Source of the DNA: Methylobacter sp. | GTDB taxonomy: Bacteria > Pseudomonadota > Gammaproteobacteria > Methylococcales > Methylomonadaceae | Direction of reading: 5' to 3' | DNA length: 36,457 bases | NCBI GenBank assembly: GCA_026399025.1 | Contig: JAPLRU010000085.1 | Coordinates: 1 to 36,457, forward strand | Position numbers and translations under genes: made by a program | In this document: piece by piece, positions 36,174 through 36,457 of the stretch | How positions within the stretch are numbered: the stretch's first letter is position 1 | Layout: every line of letters begins with the position of its first letter | The notes under the pieces: model-generated | Databases searched by the model: none | What the model was told of the DNA's origin: nothing | What the model saw: only the letters and a program-made list of their open reading frames with translations

Positions 36174-36457
36174 GAAAAGGGGTCAGGTCCTGAGGTATCC
36201 CCAGAAAATAATATTATAAAACAACAAGCTTTTGATTTTGCGCGCAGTCAATATATATAACATAGCCGGAAAGTCGTCATGCTGGCAGGGATGCCAACAT
36301 CCAGTCACAAGGATGTGAAACTTTAAAAGGCAACCCGCTTTTATTAAGCACCTGAAAAGTCACAAAGTTACCGTCCATGGCACTGGGTTCCGGCATCCCT
36401 GCCGGAACGACGAGCTTGGAAAATTCGTGGGGATACCTCAGAACCTGACCCCTTTTC
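36174..36457. repeat. MITE with 29-bp terminal inverted repeats
   Basis: Ends are GAAAAGGGGTCAGG(T)CCTGA... (36174-36202) and its complement (36429-36457), with 28 of 29 bases matching. The 284-bp element has no gene. It contains an inner inverted pair (about 36274-36305 against 36383-36414). The right end coincides with the end of the window, so the true length may be longer. Between vapC and this element (36002-36173) nothing is seen. Confidence 0.8.
36365..36417. repeat. Dispersed repeat, copy B
   Basis: A second copy of the repeat at 137-189, here inside the MITE. About four mismatches in 53 bases. Its left half includes TTACCGTCCATGGCACT. Confidence 0.75.

Overview
The window looks like a chromosomal piece of a nitrogen-fixing gammaproteobacterium. 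Its nif operon layout (nifHDKT, ferredoxin, nifY, DUF6129, LRV protein, Nif11), its mid-range GC and its load of short palindromic repeats would suit a methanotroph of the Methylococcales. That placement is inference from gene style; no rRNA or methane-oxidation gene is present to confirm it.

Region 1 (about 294-15934, + strand) is the distal part of an extracellular contractile injection system (eCIS, the Afp/PVC type). It holds a baseplate-wedge-like protein, a very long tape-measure protein, two related all-helical proteins of unknown role, one unrecognised protein, an Afp15-like AAA+ ATPase, and two effector genes. The effectors share a near-identical 195-residue N-terminus with a DUF4157 domain but have unrelated C-terminal domains. 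One is a candidate PD-(D/E)XK-like nuclease; the other is a candidate clan-CD (C80/caspase-like) cysteine peptidase. Sheath, tube and spike genes are not in the window. Palindromic REP copies sit in front of, between and behind the effector genes, next to a dead REP-associated transposase (RAYT) at 16032-16536.

Region 2 (16711-21686) is housekeeping: a DUF4239 membrane protein, exonuclease III, a family-4-like uracil-DNA glycosylase (the last two adjacent, a base-excision-repair pair), and on the - strand a large Cache-CheW fusion.

Region 3 (22059-30166, - strand) is the nif operon, read from a sigma-54 promoter with a NifA upstream site ahead of nifH. Structural and cofactor genes are followed by accessory genes. 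One accessory gene appears to be split by an in-frame TAA. Each of the first three intergenic gaps holds a hairpin or MITE-like repeat.

Region 4 (30537-35230, + strand) has hemF (haem synthesis) and cydDC (the ABC exporter needed for cytochrome bd assembly), which fit with haem and oxygen handling. A REP pair is built in frame into the cydD linker. Region 5 (35325-36457) is a VapBC-type toxin-antitoxin pair followed by a MITE with 29-bp terminal inverted repeats. Related dispersed repeats lie at both ends of the window.
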